A stretch of DNA of 64,000 nt from CAWVSB01 sp036960375 (lineage in GTDB: Bacteria > Pseudomonadota > Gammaproteobacteria > Pseudomonadales > CAWVSB01), in NCBI GenBank assembly GCA_036960375.1, contig JBALVY010000009.1:1-64000 (forward strand), given 5' to 3'. Positions 32,246-42,416 of the stretch are shown in pieces. Both the position numbers and the translations under genes were made by a program. Position 1 is the first letter of the stretch. The number at the start of each line of letters is the position of its first letter. Under the pieces are notes generated by a model, which was not told where the DNA came from, searched no databases, and saw only the letters and a program-made list of their open reading frames with translations.

Positions 32246-34462
32246 CTAACTACTGGGATAAAGACGATCCATCTCTGCTTTATGCACTGCCGCTTTTTCT
32301 GCATTTCCCTGTTTTTCGTAATAATGCACCAGTGCACCCAATACCTCCGGGTTGCCAGGGTGACGCTTCAGCGTGCTCTCTAGTACTACCAAGGCCTCGT
32401 CTGTTCTACCGGCACTATCTAGCCCAACACCATAGACATAGCTGTAACGAACAGCTTCAGGACTTAAGCGAGCCGCCTCCGCCAGCTGAACCAGGGCCTT
32501 ATCCAGCTGCTGCTGACGCACATACATCAAGCCCAAAGAAAAACGTGCAGGAGACTGGTCTGGTGCAATACGTACCGCTTTTAAAAGCAATGCCTCGGCA
32601 TTCCAGTCCTGCTGGATAGAGCGATAATAATCGGCCATATTAATAAGCGCCGGCACGAACTTGGGAGCCAATTTAAGCGCATGACGATAGGCCTTTTCGG
32701 CCTTTTCGGTCTCCCCTATTGCAGAATAAAATATGCCCAGGTTCAGCTGTGCTCCGGGCATATCAGCGTTAACCCGTTGCGCTTCAATATATTCATCAAA
32801 CAACTCGCGAATATAGGGCATTAATTGTTCGGGTAGTTGGCTGGCGGGCATTGTGGCAATAATAGGAGCCAATTCCAGCCGTACAGCTTTTACCGGGTCG
32901 CTATAAAGCGGCAACAATATTTGTCGTCTCTCTGCAGGTAAAAACGCATCCAGTGAGCGCAGTGCGGCTATACGCAATTGCGGTGATTCCGACTGTAAAG
33001 CGGCCATCGCGGTTTGATAGCTAAGTTGTTCCGGGAAGTTACCCAACTCGACTAATGCTGTCGCCCGCACAACCAAACTCTGACTCGGGTCGTTGGCAAT
33101 ATGCGCCAGGCTGGGAACAGCTCTGGCGTCATTTGCTCTCGCCGCTGCGAATATCACACCGTTATTGCGGTGCTTGGTCAGTTTATCGCCATACCAGGCC
33201 TTTGCCTTGCCCGCAGCCCAGGCCACGCTTTGATCGGTATGGCATTGATTACACGCATTAGGTACACCTAGTATTTCGCTGACATCAGGGCGCGGAATAC
33301 GAATACTGTGATCACGCCGGGGATCCACTCCCATATAGGTCGTTTCGGGCATATGGCAACTGGCACAATCTGCGCCGGTGCTGCCCTTTGTATGTTTGTG
33401 ATGATCAGGCGTATCAAATACTTGAGGATTATGGCATTGCAAACAGAGCCCATTGCCTTCGAGTTTTAATTTGCCACTATGCGGATTATGGCAATTTGAG
33501 CAGACCACGCCCTGGGCATGCATTTTGCTCTGTGCAAATGAATCGTAGACATAGACTTCATCACGTATTTGACCGTCAGGATAATACAAAGGGTCAGCCA
33601 AAAACTGGGATTGGTGACTATCCAAAAACGACTGATTAACAGGCACTTCGTTTAATTCTGAGCGGCGCGAATGGCAATGAGCACAGGTCTCTATTTGGCC
33701 CTGTGGTCTTGCTTCACCTGTGCGGTGCGCGGTTGGCTCTCCTTCAGCCCTATCCCATACGCCTTTATCATCCAATGTACTGATAAAGCCGTGGTGAGCG
33801 ACATTATTGGTTTCAGGCGCCTTGGCCCAGGCCAAATGCTCTGATGCCGGTCCATGACAGGCCTCACAGGCCACGTTAATTTCAGACCAACTGGTCTTGT
33901 AGCTATTAGACTCTTGATCATAGTTTTTTCGTAAGTTAGTAGAGTGACATCCCGCGCAGCGACTGTTCCAGTTTTGCATAGCACCTGTCCAATGCAAAAT
34001 ATCGTCTGCGGGTATCGCCTCATCCGGGTACATATGATACCAGCGCTGACCACCCTCTTCGGCTGGTCGGCTATCCCAGGTAATACTCAGCGTTTGATAA
34101 CGCCCATCCGGAAAACCAATAAGATACTGTTGTAGAGGATAGACACCAAAAACATAGCCTATTTTAAATTCCTGCAGCTCACCCTTGGCATTATCTGTCT
34201 CGACATAATAACCACCGTCTTTGCGATAAAAGCGGCTCACCAGACCGTAGTGCTCAAAAGTTGTATCGTTGAACTCCCCTAATACCGTTTTTTCGGTAGC
34301 CTCCGCCATAGCAGCATAATGATGAGAGGTCTCCCATTCGGTGCTTTCATTTTCATGACAGGAAACACAGGTCTCACTGCCAACATAGTTTGCAGTGGCA
34401 AAAACAGGCAAGCTAATAAAACTGGCCATAAGGGCCATAAGGCAGGCTTTTAAAATACGCAT
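32246..34462 (-). CDS. Octaheme c-type cytochrome with HEAT-like and TPR repeats
   Basis: This protein of about 738 residues has a signal peptide (MALMASFISLPVFA). Eight CXXCH heme sites are visible: CVSCH, CAGCH, CEACH, CAHCH, CSNCH, CLQCH, CASCH and CNQCH. A HEAT-like region follows (VPSLAHIANDPSQSLVVRATALVELGNF, around 465-495), then a run of TPRs (LNLGIFYSAIGETEKAEKAY onward). The frame opens at 34540, but ATG 34462 begins the signal peptide. The protein is periplasmic or exported. Fusion of a multiheme electron-transfer module to a protein-binding scaffold suggests a partner complex, and no reductase activity can be assigned. It lies 131 bases past the BatD gene. Confidence 0.9.
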   Translation of the reverse strand: MRILKACLMALMASFISLPVFATANYVGSETCVSCHENESTEWETSHHYAAMAEATEKTVLGEFNDTTFEHYGLVSRFYRKDGGYYVETDNAKGELQEFKIGYVFGVYPLQQYLIGFPDGRYQTLSITWDSRPAEEGGQRWYHMYPDEAIPADDILHWTGAMQNWNSRCAGCHSTNLRKNYDQESNSYKTSWSEINVACEACHGPASEHLAWAKAPETNNVAHHGFISTLDDKGVWDRAEGEPTAHRTGEARPQGQIETCAHCHSRRSELNEVPVNQSFLDSHQSQFLADPLYYPDGQIRDEVYVYDSFAQSKMHAQGVVCSNCHNPHSGKLKLEGNGLCLQCHNPQVFDTPDHHKHTKGSTGADCASCHMPETTYMGVDPRRDHSIRIPRPDVSEILGVPNACNQCHTDQSVAWAAGKAKAWYGDKLTKHRNNGVIFAAARANDARAVPSLAHIANDPSQSLVVRATALVELGNFPEQLSYQTAMAALQSESPQLRIAALRSLDAFLPAERRQILLPLYSDPVKAVRLELAPIIATMPASQLPEQLMPYIRELFDEYIEAQRVNADMPGAQLNLGIFYSAIGETEKAEKAYRHALKLAPKFVPALINMADYYRSIQQDWNAEALLLKAVRIAPDQSPARFSLGLMYVRQQQLDKALVQLAEAARLSPEAVRYSYVYGVGLDSAGRTDEALVVLESTLKRHPGNPEVLGALVHYYEKQGNAEKAAVHKAEMDRLYPSS

Positions 34463-34592
34463 TAGGGCTATAAATTCCTGTGAATACGAGGGAGTATTTG
34501 AGCTGGGAGGCAAGCATACTACGATGCGGGCCCAGCGCACAAATAGACGATGAAAATGAATATAAAACGCCTACGGTTAACCCAGAATGAAT

Positions 34593-35930
34593 CTAATTTA
34601 GCCTGAGCTCAACTGGTTTTAATAAGCTGCCCAGTAGATTGGTCTCGCGCTCACCGAAACATTCTATCAATTGTTGGGCAAAGTCTTTTAAGTCTGGCTC
34701 TAGCGAATTGTCACCGTAACAATTGGCCATTAATTGCTCAAAAGCACCAGACACAGGTTCTGTGTCCAGCTCCAGCAGGGCCTCTCTAAACTCGCCTTTA
34801 AAGCGATCATCGGGCAGCCCGTCGAGCCACTGATACATCAGCCGGATGACGGCCATCTTGTCGTTAGCCGAACATGCCAGCTTCAGATCCCGCGCTATTT
34901 GCTGGCGCAGCGCAGCAGCCGACGGTGTAGAACGGCGCTGCACCAACCAACTGCGCAGCCAAACCATGCCTACAATGAGTATTAAAACAAGACATAGAGA
35001 CAGCAGTACAAAACCAATCTTCTGCCACGACCAGACCGAAACAGCCGGCGCAGTTGGATCCTCGACGACAGCTGGTATTACACCACCAACAACCAGTTGC
35101 TGGGATGCCAGGGTTTCAATGCGAACCCGACCGGCAGACAAATCCCACCAGTAGTAGCTAAGCTCAGGCAGCGTATAGCTGCCGGGGCGCTCAATCACAT
35201 ACGTCAGCTGATCAATACGCTGCGCAAGATAGATACCACGGTTATTTTGATCCTCGACCTGCGGCGGTGTTTGATAGATCGCCAGCCCATCCTGGGCCAC
35301 AAAACCCGTCGCCGGCAGCATCATCGCGGCAACACCCTCTGCATTCAAGGTAATGGTTCGTACCACGGCGTCACCGGCCTCCAATTGATCGAGTGACTGA
35401 TTATATTCTTCTACGACTCGCAAACGTGAAGTCGCCACCCACTGGGGAACATCGACTAGTTCTGCCGGGGCCTGCGCAGAAAAGGCTATCTGTTTAGTTG
35501 TTAATTGCCGAACGGTTGAACTGCCGCCTTCCTCTGCCACAGTAACTGTAAGAGGAATAGCCGGAATCAGTAAATCACCACTGCGCTGTGGGTAGACTGT
35601 TAGATCCCATTGCTGAGTAACCCAGGTCTGGCCGCCTTTATTGCGGGTGGAATTTACCGCAAATGACTCTCTTCGAAGGACTACGGCATCTTTGACCTCA
35701 AATAAACCGATACGTGTACCGGCGGTAAACCACCTATCGGTAGATAACTCTATGACCAATTTAACTTGCTGACTCGAAATAATACCTTCGCTTGGCTCAA
35801 GCCAGGCCTTTACCCTGACCTCACTTGGCTCTGACTGTGCAGTGGGCTCAGTACCTGTTTGCGCCAGTGACAGCGGCACCCAAAGGCACAACAAACAAAA
35901 AACCAATGTACTAATTCTGGAGCTTGTCAC
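34593..35930 (-). CDS. batD: BatD-like protein
   Basis: This protein of about 445 residues has a signal peptide (STLVFCLLCLWVPLSLAQ), tandem beta-sandwich domains, one membrane segment (IGFVLLSLCLVLILIVGMVWL) and a C-terminal cytoplasmic tail. It matches the oxygen-tolerance/BatD family. I chose GTG 35930 because GGGAG lies 7 bases upstream; ATG 35936 and 35948 and TTG 35960 are alternatives. It overlaps the end of the preceding VWA-TPR gene by about 20 bases. It is the last gene of the MoxR operon. Confidence 0.85.
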   Translation of the reverse strand: MTSSRISTLVFCLLCLWVPLSLAQTGTEPTAQSEPSEVRVKAWLEPSEGIISSQQVKLVIELSTDRWFTAGTRIGLFEVKDAVVLRRESFAVNSTRNKGGQTWVTQQWDLTVYPQRSGDLLIPAIPLTVTVAEEGGSSTVRQLTTKQIAFSAQAPAELVDVPQWVATSRLRVVEEYNQSLDQLEAGDAVVRTITLNAEGVAAMMLPATGFVAQDGLAIYQTPPQVEDQNNRGIYLAQRIDQLTYVIERPGSYTLPELSYYWWDLSAGRVRIETLASQQLVVGGVIPAVVEDPTAPAVSVWSWQKIGFVLLSLCLVLILIVGMVWLRSWLVQRRSTPSAAALRQQIARDLKLACSANDKMAVIRLMYQWLDGLPDDRFKGEFREALLELDTEPVSGAFEQLMANCYGDNSLEPDLKDFAQQLIECFGERETNLLGSLLKPVELRLN

Positions 35931-37560
35931 TGGCATGCTCCCTTTCATATTGCATCGCAAATTTCACACTGAGAAACTGCGACGGATCACGCTGAATTTG
36001 TTTCAGCCACATCTGCTCAATCTTTTCGTCCGCCAGTAGCTGGTCAGCCGTAAATTGCTCTATTTCCTTAGGCTGATTCATATCCTTTCTTTCCGCACCC
36101 TCTGCCCGCAGTGGTTGGTCATCGCCCATTTCTGTTGAGTCCTCACCAGGCTCCGCCTGCTGGCTTTCGCTCATCAGGTTTATTTCATCAATAATCGCCT
36201 GCACAAACGCGCGGTTTTTAATTGCTGATGGGTGATCGGGCTGTATCTCCAGTAGGCGATCATAGGTTTGTACCGCATAAACATAATTCTGACTTTGCGC
36301 CCAGGCGTTGGCGAGGTTAAACAGACCATCTACCGATTCGATTCGAGTAAACATCTCTACCGCTGCGGTAAAGTTTTCGTCGTAATAATAGGCAATGCCT
36401 TTCCAGGCGGGGTCGACAAAACGCTGCTGCGCGATGTCATAATTACCTTGCTCAAAGTAATAACGGCCCTGTTGGTCAGGTGTTAACCACAAGTCCATAA
36501 ATTGATGCGATTGTGCCTGTACTTGACCGGTACCCGACAAGCCACCGAGGGCGACCAGGGCAAGACACCAATGCAAAGTCCAACCTTTGCGAAACCACAA
36601 TAAGAATATTAGCGCTAAAGGAAACAGCAAAAAGTAACCAACATCGACCCAGGGGCGATCACTGTCATCTACACTGAGCAAATGATTTTTAATACGGCGG
36701 TTTATCCGCTGCACATCTTCCTTGCCAATCGTCAGTGGCTGATAATACCCACCGCCGGCATCTGCCAGTTGCTGCAACTGTTGAGTCTGCAAAGGAAAGT
36801 AATTCGTATCGAGTTGAGCCGCAAGCTCTTCGTCCACCGCAACCACTTCCTCTTTGCCTACGCCAAGAACCAAAAACTGATGTTGTACGGTAGAGAAATA
36901 TTCACTAAAGGACGTTATCGAATCGGACCCTACGCCATCAGAAATAAGCAGCAAAGTGCCGGGCAGCATTGAGTCATCAAACATCCTGCTGGCCAGAGGA
37001 ATCACCTTTTCGGGAAACTTACCCCGCACCGGCATCATATCTACCGTCAATGCTGCGAGAAAATTACGAATGACATCCGGGTCGTTGGTTAAGGGGATGA
37101 CCGTATGGGCACTGCCAGAATAAACAATTAATCCGGTACGCGCTCCGCCACGCAAATCCATCAAATCCATCACTTTTTGTTTGCCACGCTCTAGGCGCGA
37201 CGGCTGAATATCCTGCTGTTTCATAGTCTCAGACAAATCGAGCCCGATGACGAGAACGGCATGATCTTCAGTAAAGGGTGAAGGACGCCGCTCCCAACTG
37301 GGACCCGCCAAAATAATGACCGCCAGAGCCACTACAATCAAACTGGCGCTCAGCGGGTTGAACCAGCGCTGAGTGCCCCGTCGCACCAGCATCGCTTTAA
37401 GTAAATGCGGCGCGATAATATTTTGCCAACTGGCCGTAGGGTCGTTGACCTTACGGGCATACCACCAGCCAACAACGACCAATGTCAGTAATAATAACCA
37501 CCAGGGTCGAATAAAGTGAAAATTACTTAGAGCATTACCGATAATAGCCCAATCAAACAT
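35911..37560 (-). CDS. batB: BatB-type VWA protein fused to a TPR (BatC-like) region
   Basis: This 549-residue protein has N-terminal membrane segments, a von Willebrand A domain with a MIDAS of the DxSxT form (VIGLDLSETMKQQ near residue 93), a second membrane pair near 305-345, then TPRs (YYFEQGNYDIAQQRF; FNLANAWAQSQNYVYAVQTYDRLL) and an acidic tail (AEPGEDSTEMGDDQP). BatB and BatC are often separate; here they are joined. ATG 37560 has GGGAG 7 bases upstream and overlaps the BatA stop by 8 bases. Confidence 0.88.
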   Translation of the reverse strand: MFDWAIIGNALSNFHFIRPWWLLLLTLVVVGWWYARKVNDPTASWQNIIAPHLLKAMLVRRGTQRWFNPLSASLIVVALAVIILAGPSWERRPSPFTEDHAVLVIGLDLSETMKQQDIQPSRLERGKQKVMDLMDLRGGARTGLIVYSGSAHTVIPLTNDPDVIRNFLAALTVDMMPVRGKFPEKVIPLASRMFDDSMLPGTLLLISDGVGSDSITSFSEYFSTVQHQFLVLGVGKEEVVAVDEELAAQLDTNYFPLQTQQLQQLADAGGGYYQPLTIGKEDVQRINRRIKNHLLSVDDSDRPWVDVGYFLLFPLALIFLLWFRKGWTLHWCLALVALGGLSGTGQVQAQSHQFMDLWLTPDQQGRYYFEQGNYDIAQQRFVDPAWKGIAYYYDENFTAAVEMFTRIESVDGLFNLANAWAQSQNYVYAVQTYDRLLEIQPDHPSAIKNRAFVQAIIDEINLMSESQQAEPGEDSTEMGDDQPLRAEGAERKDMNQPKEIEQFTADQLLADEKIEQMWLKQIQRDPSQFLSVKFAMQYEREHASDKLQN

Positions 37561-38548
37561 CGGCCACTCCCCGCTTGGAGCGCCACAAACCAAATGCCAA
37601 AATCACATATAACAAGCAGTAAACCCCGGCGATGATAATCAGTGGGTAAAAATGCAGGCTATAGGTAGGCCGATACGTTAATGTTTCATATTCCTCCGGT
37701 TCCAGTTCGGCAATACGTACATATATTTCTGCCAACTGCTCTCGATCCAACGCCTGATAACTTGCCCCGCCACTCACCTCAGCGATTTTATTCATCACGT
37801 CGATATCCATGGCCTCTTCGCCCACCGTAGCCGGGTCGCCAATAGCAATGGTATAGATCGTGACTCCTTTGTTTGCCGCCACTGTGGCCGCGTCGACCGG
37901 CGGCACTTTACTGCCGGTATCATTGCCGTCGGTTAATACAATAAGCACTTTGTTATCTGATTCACTGTGCTCAAATATCTTTATCGCCAAACCAATGGCA
38001 TCACCAAAAACCGTACTCACCCCTGCCATTCCAATTTCAGATTCTTCCAACAGAATTTGCCAGGTATCGTGATCTTCGGTAAACGGCGACTGCAGATAGG
38101 CGGCGCTACCAAAAACGATCAATCCCAATCTGTCGTGTTCGCGCTGGCTGACAAAATCTCGCAGTACCATCTTCACTGCAGAAAGCCGATCAATATTCTC
38201 ACCATTCTGGTCGAGAAAATCGGTTGCTTGCATTGATCCAGACAAATCGACGGCCACCATCAGGTCACGCGCAGATTTGGTGTTTGTGACCAGGTCTCCA
38301 ATCCATATCGGCTTTGCCATTGCGATGACTATAAGTAACCAACAAAAAGCCACCCATACACGCTGCGATAACAATCGCTCTAATACCACCGCCCCGCGAG
38401 AAGGCGTTTGCCCACTAAGCTCTACCAAACGCTGAAAAAAGGGTACCTGTATAGAGTCTTTACTCTCTCTATATACGGGCAGCACGGCATAAGCTAGAAA
38501 AGGCAGCAGCAGGGCCAAAAACATCCACGGGTAAGAAATCTCATACAT
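37553..38548 (-). CDS. batA: BatA-type VWA membrane protein
   Basis: This 331-residue protein has two N-terminal membrane segments, a VWA domain with an intact MIDAS (VAVDLSGSMQATDF near 96; TDGNDTGS near 207), and a C-terminal membrane segment. It follows the aerotolerance BatA pattern. It is the fourth gene of the MoxR operon, 4 bases after the DUF4381 gene. Such VWA proteins are thought to act with the MoxR ATPase as metal-dependent adaptors in assembly or stress tolerance. Confidence 0.9.
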   Translation of the reverse strand: MYEISYPWMFLALLLPFLAYAVLPVYRESKDSIQVPFFQRLVELSGQTPSRGAVVLERLLSQRVWVAFCWLLIVIAMAKPIWIGDLVTNTKSARDLMVAVDLSGSMQATDFLDQNGENIDRLSAVKMVLRDFVSQREHDRLGLIVFGSAAYLQSPFTEDHDTWQILLEESEIGMAGVSTVFGDAIGLAIKIFEHSESDNKVLIVLTDGNDTGSKVPPVDAATVAANKGVTIYTIAIGDPATVGEEAMDIDVMNKIAEVSGGASYQALDREQLAEIYVRIAELEPEEYETLTYRPTYSLHFYPLIIIAGVYCLLYVILAFGLWRSKRGVADV

Positions 38549-38552
38549 ATTG

Positions 38553-39053
38553 CTAACTCGCCCGAGTGTGGCGGCTAACCCACACTTTCGCCATGGCTAT
38601 AGCCTGTTGAGCTTGCTTGTCGTCTTCTACGACCTGCCCTGCATATTGCGATTGTATGAGCCTGCGACCCAAATCACTGTTGAATTGAACCTTGTCACAA
38701 TGTTGATCCAGGAATTCGAGCCAACTCTCGCCCGATATGCCGGCAACCTGTTCACGCGGAAACGCCTGCAAAGCTGTAGCCTTAAGTATCGTCATCAGCT
38801 GTGCACTCGGCTTCGAGCCAGGCTCGGTTGCCAATGCATCCAATTGTCTTAAAGCTGCTCTGCGGTAGCGGTTTTTGAGCCAGAGGGAGGCGGCTCGATA
38901 GCTTAGAAACGCCAAGCCTACACAGACTAATACCGCCAAAATTTTCCAGCCGAGTGCTTGAGGCATCCAGCTGACAGCTTCTGGCATAACGATCTCGTCT
39001 ATGCCATGAAGTATATAATTGCCAAAGCTGTTGCTGCCAGGCCCGTCAAGCAT
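38553..39053 (-). CDS. DUF4381 membrane protein
   Basis: This 166-residue protein has one membrane segment (WKILAVLVCVGLAFLSYRAASLWL) followed by a basic cytoplasmic helix region (LKNRYRRAALRQLDAL). It matches the DUF4381 family that accompanies MoxR, DUF58 and VWA genes. Its start overlaps the DUF58 stop by one base. The function is unknown beyond the operon association. Confidence 0.85.
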   Translation of the reverse strand: MLDGPGSNSFGNYILHGIDEIVMPEAVSWMPQALGWKILAVLVCVGLAFLSYRAASLWLKNRYRRAALRQLDALATEPGSKPSAQLMTILKATALQAFPREQVAGISGESWLEFLDQHCDKVQFNSDLGRRLIQSQYAGQVVEDDKQAQQAIAMAKVWVSRHTRAS

Positions 39054-40015
39054 CAGGAGCGCCCCGCTTGTAGCTTGGCGCCAACCGCAGCGCGGAGTTG
39101 GTCCAGCACCGGGTCTACCGTATTGATAGGCAATACCGGAATACCGTAGCGCTGCAGTTCATGCTGCAGAAACTCGACATTACTCACAAAACCTTGAGTA
39201 TAGTCGGATTTAATCTGACCACCACTGCCATCAACGGCAATTTGCATATCACCGTCGCTCACCACAAATTGTTTTGCATCAGGCAAATGCTGTTCCAGAG
39301 GATCAAAAATGAGAGGCGCAATAACATCATTATGCTGGGACAACCGCCGCAAACGTTTCACTGTCTCATCGCACCAGCCATCAAGATCGCTGATCAATAC
39401 TATCAAACAGTCATGCCCGCAAAGACGCTCGGCCTCTTGCAGTGCTCTATTGAGCTGCTGCTGATTATTGTCTGGCCTTTTGCCAACACCAATTGCATGA
39501 TTTTTCTCTACAATATGATGAAACAACTGCATGACAGTATTACGAGAGCGCTGCGGCCGAATTTCTTTAATCTCATTGTCACCAAAAACCAGCCCCCCCA
39601 CTCTGTCTCCAACAGATAACACCCGCCAGGCAGACAAGGCCGCAGTCTCTGCCGCAGCAACCGATTTCATTTTTACCTGGCTACCAAAAAACATCGACTG
39701 GCGCTGATCAACAACCAGCAGAACCGTTCGCTCACGCTCTTCAGTATAGACACGGACATGAGGGCTTTTGGTTCGATTGGTCACTTTCCAATCCAGCGTG
39801 CGGATATCATCACCCGGCCGATAATGACGCAGCTCTTCGAAGTTCAAACCTCGGCCACGCAGTCGAGAACTATGTCGACCAGACAAAATGCTATGCACCG
39901 GCTGTTTGGGTAAATAGCTAAAACCCCGGGCTTTATGCTCCAGTGCGACTAAATGGGCGAGTGAGACATAGACCGCGCTATCAGCTTCGGCTTTGACTGG
40001 AGAACTCTTGGCCAT
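39053..40015 (-). CDS. DUF58 domain protein
   Basis: This 320-residue cytoplasmic protein has the DUF58 core HSSRLRGRGLNFEELRHYRPGDDIRTLDWK (residues 48-77), which includes the invariant GDDIRxxDWK. A VWA-like fold follows (VLLVVDQRQSMFFG near 104). It is second in the MoxR operon, with GAGGAG before its start. It is thought to act with the MoxR ATPase in the same complex. Confidence 0.92.
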   Translation of the reverse strand: MAKSSPVKAEADSAVYVSLAHLVALEHKARGFSYLPKQPVHSILSGRHSSRLRGRGLNFEELRHYRPGDDIRTLDWKVTNRTKSPHVRVYTEERERTVLLVVDQRQSMFFGSQVKMKSVAAAETAALSAWRVLSVGDRVGGLVFGDNEIKEIRPQRSRNTVMQLFHHIVEKNHAIGVGKRPDNNQQQLNRALQEAERLCGHDCLIVLISDLDGWCDETVKRLRRLSQHNDVIAPLIFDPLEQHLPDAKQFVVSDGDMQIAVDGSGGQIKSDYTQGFVSNVEFLQHELQRYGIPVLPINTVDPVLDQLRAAVGAKLQAGRS

Positions 40016-40035
40016 TAACTCGCTCCTCTTGCCAC

Positions 40036-41007
40036 CTAAGCCACCGCCACTTGCCGCACTATTTCTTGTACTACCCTATCCGTTGTTATGCCTTCCGCTG
40101 CCGCCTCGTAGCTGAGAATCAGGCGATGGGTCAATACCGATTGCACCACCGAACGTACATCATCAGGATCAACAAAATCACGTCCGTTCAGCCAAGCACT
40201 GGCCCGAGAGGCTTTATCTAGTGCGATACTGGCTCTGGGGCTGGAGCCGACGCTAATCCAGTTCTTTAATTCACTATCGGGGTAGCGCTGCGGCTCACGG
40301 GTGGCCATAACAAGAGCGACAATATAACGCTCTACGCTTTCGGAAATATGCAGGTCGTGAATCTGCTGTCTGGCGTCAAAAACATGTTTCTGTTCAATTT
40401 TGACCTGCTCATTGCCAGAGGCTGGTTGTTCTTCGCCTCTGACCAGTCGGATAACCCCAAGCTCGGCATCTTCATCGGGATAATCAATAGTGACTTTCAT
40501 CAGGAAGCGGTCCATTTGCGCTTCTGGCAAGGGATACGTCCCCTCTTGTTCAATGGGATTTTGGGTAGCCAAAACCATAAACAGATCAGGTAGTTTGTAG
40601 GTTTTACCAGCGACTGTAACTTGCCGTTCTTCCATAGCCTCCAGCAATGCAGCTTGCACTTTAGCCGGTGCGCGGTTAATTTCATCGGCTAATACCAAAT
40701 TGGCAAAAATAGGCCCGGGCTGGAAGGTCAAGGTCTGCTCGCCACCGTCCGAGTGATAGACCTCAGTACCAGTAACATCTGATGGTAATAAATCTGGCGT
40801 AAATTGAATGCGCCCCAGGTCAGCCTGCAATACCTTAGCCAGCGTCTTTATAGATCGTGTTTTGGCGGTACCGGGCAGGCCTTCGAGTAACAAATTACCG
40901 TTACATAACAGGCTAATAAGAATCTTGTCTACTACAGCGTCTTGGCCAATAACTGACAGCTGCATATTACGTTTAATCTGGTTGAAAGCATCTAAGGTAG
41001 CAGACAT
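40036..41007 (-). CDS. MoxR-family AAA+ ATPase
   Basis: This 323-residue AAA+ protein has Walker A EGLPGTAKT near 40, Walker B ADEINRAP near 112, sensor 1 ATQNP near 152 and sensor 2 GSSPRAS near 254. It is the first gene of a six-gene operon with DUF58, DUF4381, BatA, BatB and BatD. The proposed family role is chaperone-like insertion of metal or maturation of protein complexes, often linked to stress tolerance. Confidence 0.95.
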   Translation of the reverse strand: MSATLDAFNQIKRNMQLSVIGQDAVVDKILISLLCNGNLLLEGLPGTAKTRSIKTLAKVLQADLGRIQFTPDLLPSDVTGTEVYHSDGGEQTLTFQPGPIFANLVLADEINRAPAKVQAALLEAMEERQVTVAGKTYKLPDLFMVLATQNPIEQEGTYPLPEAQMDRFLMKVTIDYPDEDAELGVIRLVRGEEQPASGNEQVKIEQKHVFDARQQIHDLHISESVERYIVALVMATREPQRYPDSELKNWISVGSSPRASIALDKASRASAWLNGRDFVDPDDVRSVVQSVLTHRLILSYEAAAEGITTDRVVQEIVRQVAVA

Positions 41008-41190
41008 AGAAATCCTTGCTCACTGATGGGAGTTATTTACTCAATATAGAGCCCCTAGCCTACGGACAAACGTTTTTTCAATCAAGTAACATTAAGTATC
41101 TACAACAGAGGTAAATTAATCACTCGATGGCCGGACAAAGCTCGCTGAATGGGTTACTGTTATGCGTAAATTATAAGGTAGCTATAAAAA

Positions 41191-42402
41191 ATGCCGCACA
41201 CTAATACACCACAAGACACCAGCGATATCATCAATAGTAAACCGGCGCTGTTTACCGCCGTAATGATTCTCTCCATCGCTTATCTGGTCTATAACATGTT
41301 GCCGGTAATCCTTGGCTCGGCTGCAGATTCACTAGGCCTCAACGAGCAGCAAATGGGCTATCTGGGGTCTATCTACATGGCCGGCTCTACCATCGCCAAC
41401 GTGGTCGCCGTATTGTGGATCAGAAGTTTCAACTGGCGGAAAATGGTGATGTACTCATCTATTGTCGCCACGGCTTGCTATCTGGGCGGCATGGCGGCAA
41501 GTTACCAGAGCCTGTTAATACTATTTTTTGTTTTGGGTATCGTTAACGGCTGTATTGTGTCAGTGGCAGTCACCTGCCTGGGAGATACCCGCTCACCTGA
41601 CCGCTCATTTGGTTTTGGGGTCGGTTTTCAAGTAGCGCTCGCTGGCATATTAGCCTTTTTACTGCCCATTACCGTTGTGCCACTGTGGGGTTTCAACGGC
41701 GTCATGGTGGCACTCGCTGGCACCGTATTTATATCCCTATTTTTATTGCATCTATTGCCAGAGCAAGGGCCAGAGCAGACGCCGGACTCTGCCGATGCTA
41801 GCTCCGATGCACACGCAGGCCACGGCTCGCTAACGGCGGTATGGATGGGGATTACCGCCTTAATGATCTATGCGCTGGGGCAATCGGCTATCTGGGCCTT
41901 TCTGGATCGCATTGCTCTAAACGCGGGTATCGACAACGAATTACTCGGTTTGATATTCGGTATCACTCTGATCTTGAGCGCTGCTGGTGGCTTTATAGCA
42001 TCGTATACCGGGGCAAAATTTGGCCGCATATGGCCGGTCGTTATAGCCAGCAGCATTACCCTTGTCTCATTTATTATGATGCCCATGAGCAGCAACCCCT
42101 GGGTCTATGCGGCGGCAGTATTACTATTTGCGGGTGCCTGGAACTTTATCCTGCCGTTCCAAATGACCATCATTATCGAAAGCGACAGCCACGGCAAACT
42201 GACCCCTATGATTCCTGCCTGCCAATTGCTAGGCTCGACCATTGGACCGGCGCTGGCTGGCAATCTGATTTTTGACGGCGATTATTTCTACGTCTATCTT
42301 TTAGCTACGATCTCGACGCTTATCAGCATGGTAATGTTTGTCGGCATAGAGAAATTTTTACATCGTTCCAATACAGAACTGCCTGCAGTGGCAGGCTTAT
42401 AA
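41191..42402 (+). CDS. Major facilitator superfamily transporter
   Basis: This 403-residue inner-membrane protein has about 12 hydrophobic segments split by an acidic cytoplasmic loop (EQGPEQTPDSADASSDAHAG) near residue 195. The motif between TM2 and TM3 is weak (WIRSFNWRKMVMY). The substrate is unknown. It is first in a plus-strand operon with an F420-reductase-like gene (14-base gap) and a large flavin oxidoreductase (43-base gap), so it may import or export their substrate. Confidence 0.88.
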   Translation: MPHTNTPQDTSDIINSKPALFTAVMILSIAYLVYNMLPVILGSAADSLGLNEQQMGYLGSIYMAGSTIANVVAVLWIRSFNWRKMVMYSSIVATACYLGGMAASYQSLLILFFVLGIVNGCIVSVAVTCLGDTRSPDRSFGFGVGFQVALAGILAFLLPITVVPLWGFNGVMVALAGTVFISLFLLHLLPEQGPEQTPDSADASSDAHAGHGSLTAVWMGITALMIYALGQSAIWAFLDRIALNAGIDNELLGLIFGITLILSAAGGFIASYTGAKFGRIWPVVIASSITLVSFIMMPMSSNPWVYAAAVLLFAGAWNFILPFQMTIIIESDSHGKLTPMIPACQLLGSTIGPALAGNLIFDGDYFYVYLLATISTLISMVMFVGIEKFLHRSNTELPAVAGL

Positions 42403-42416
42403 AGAAAGGCAGCCCA

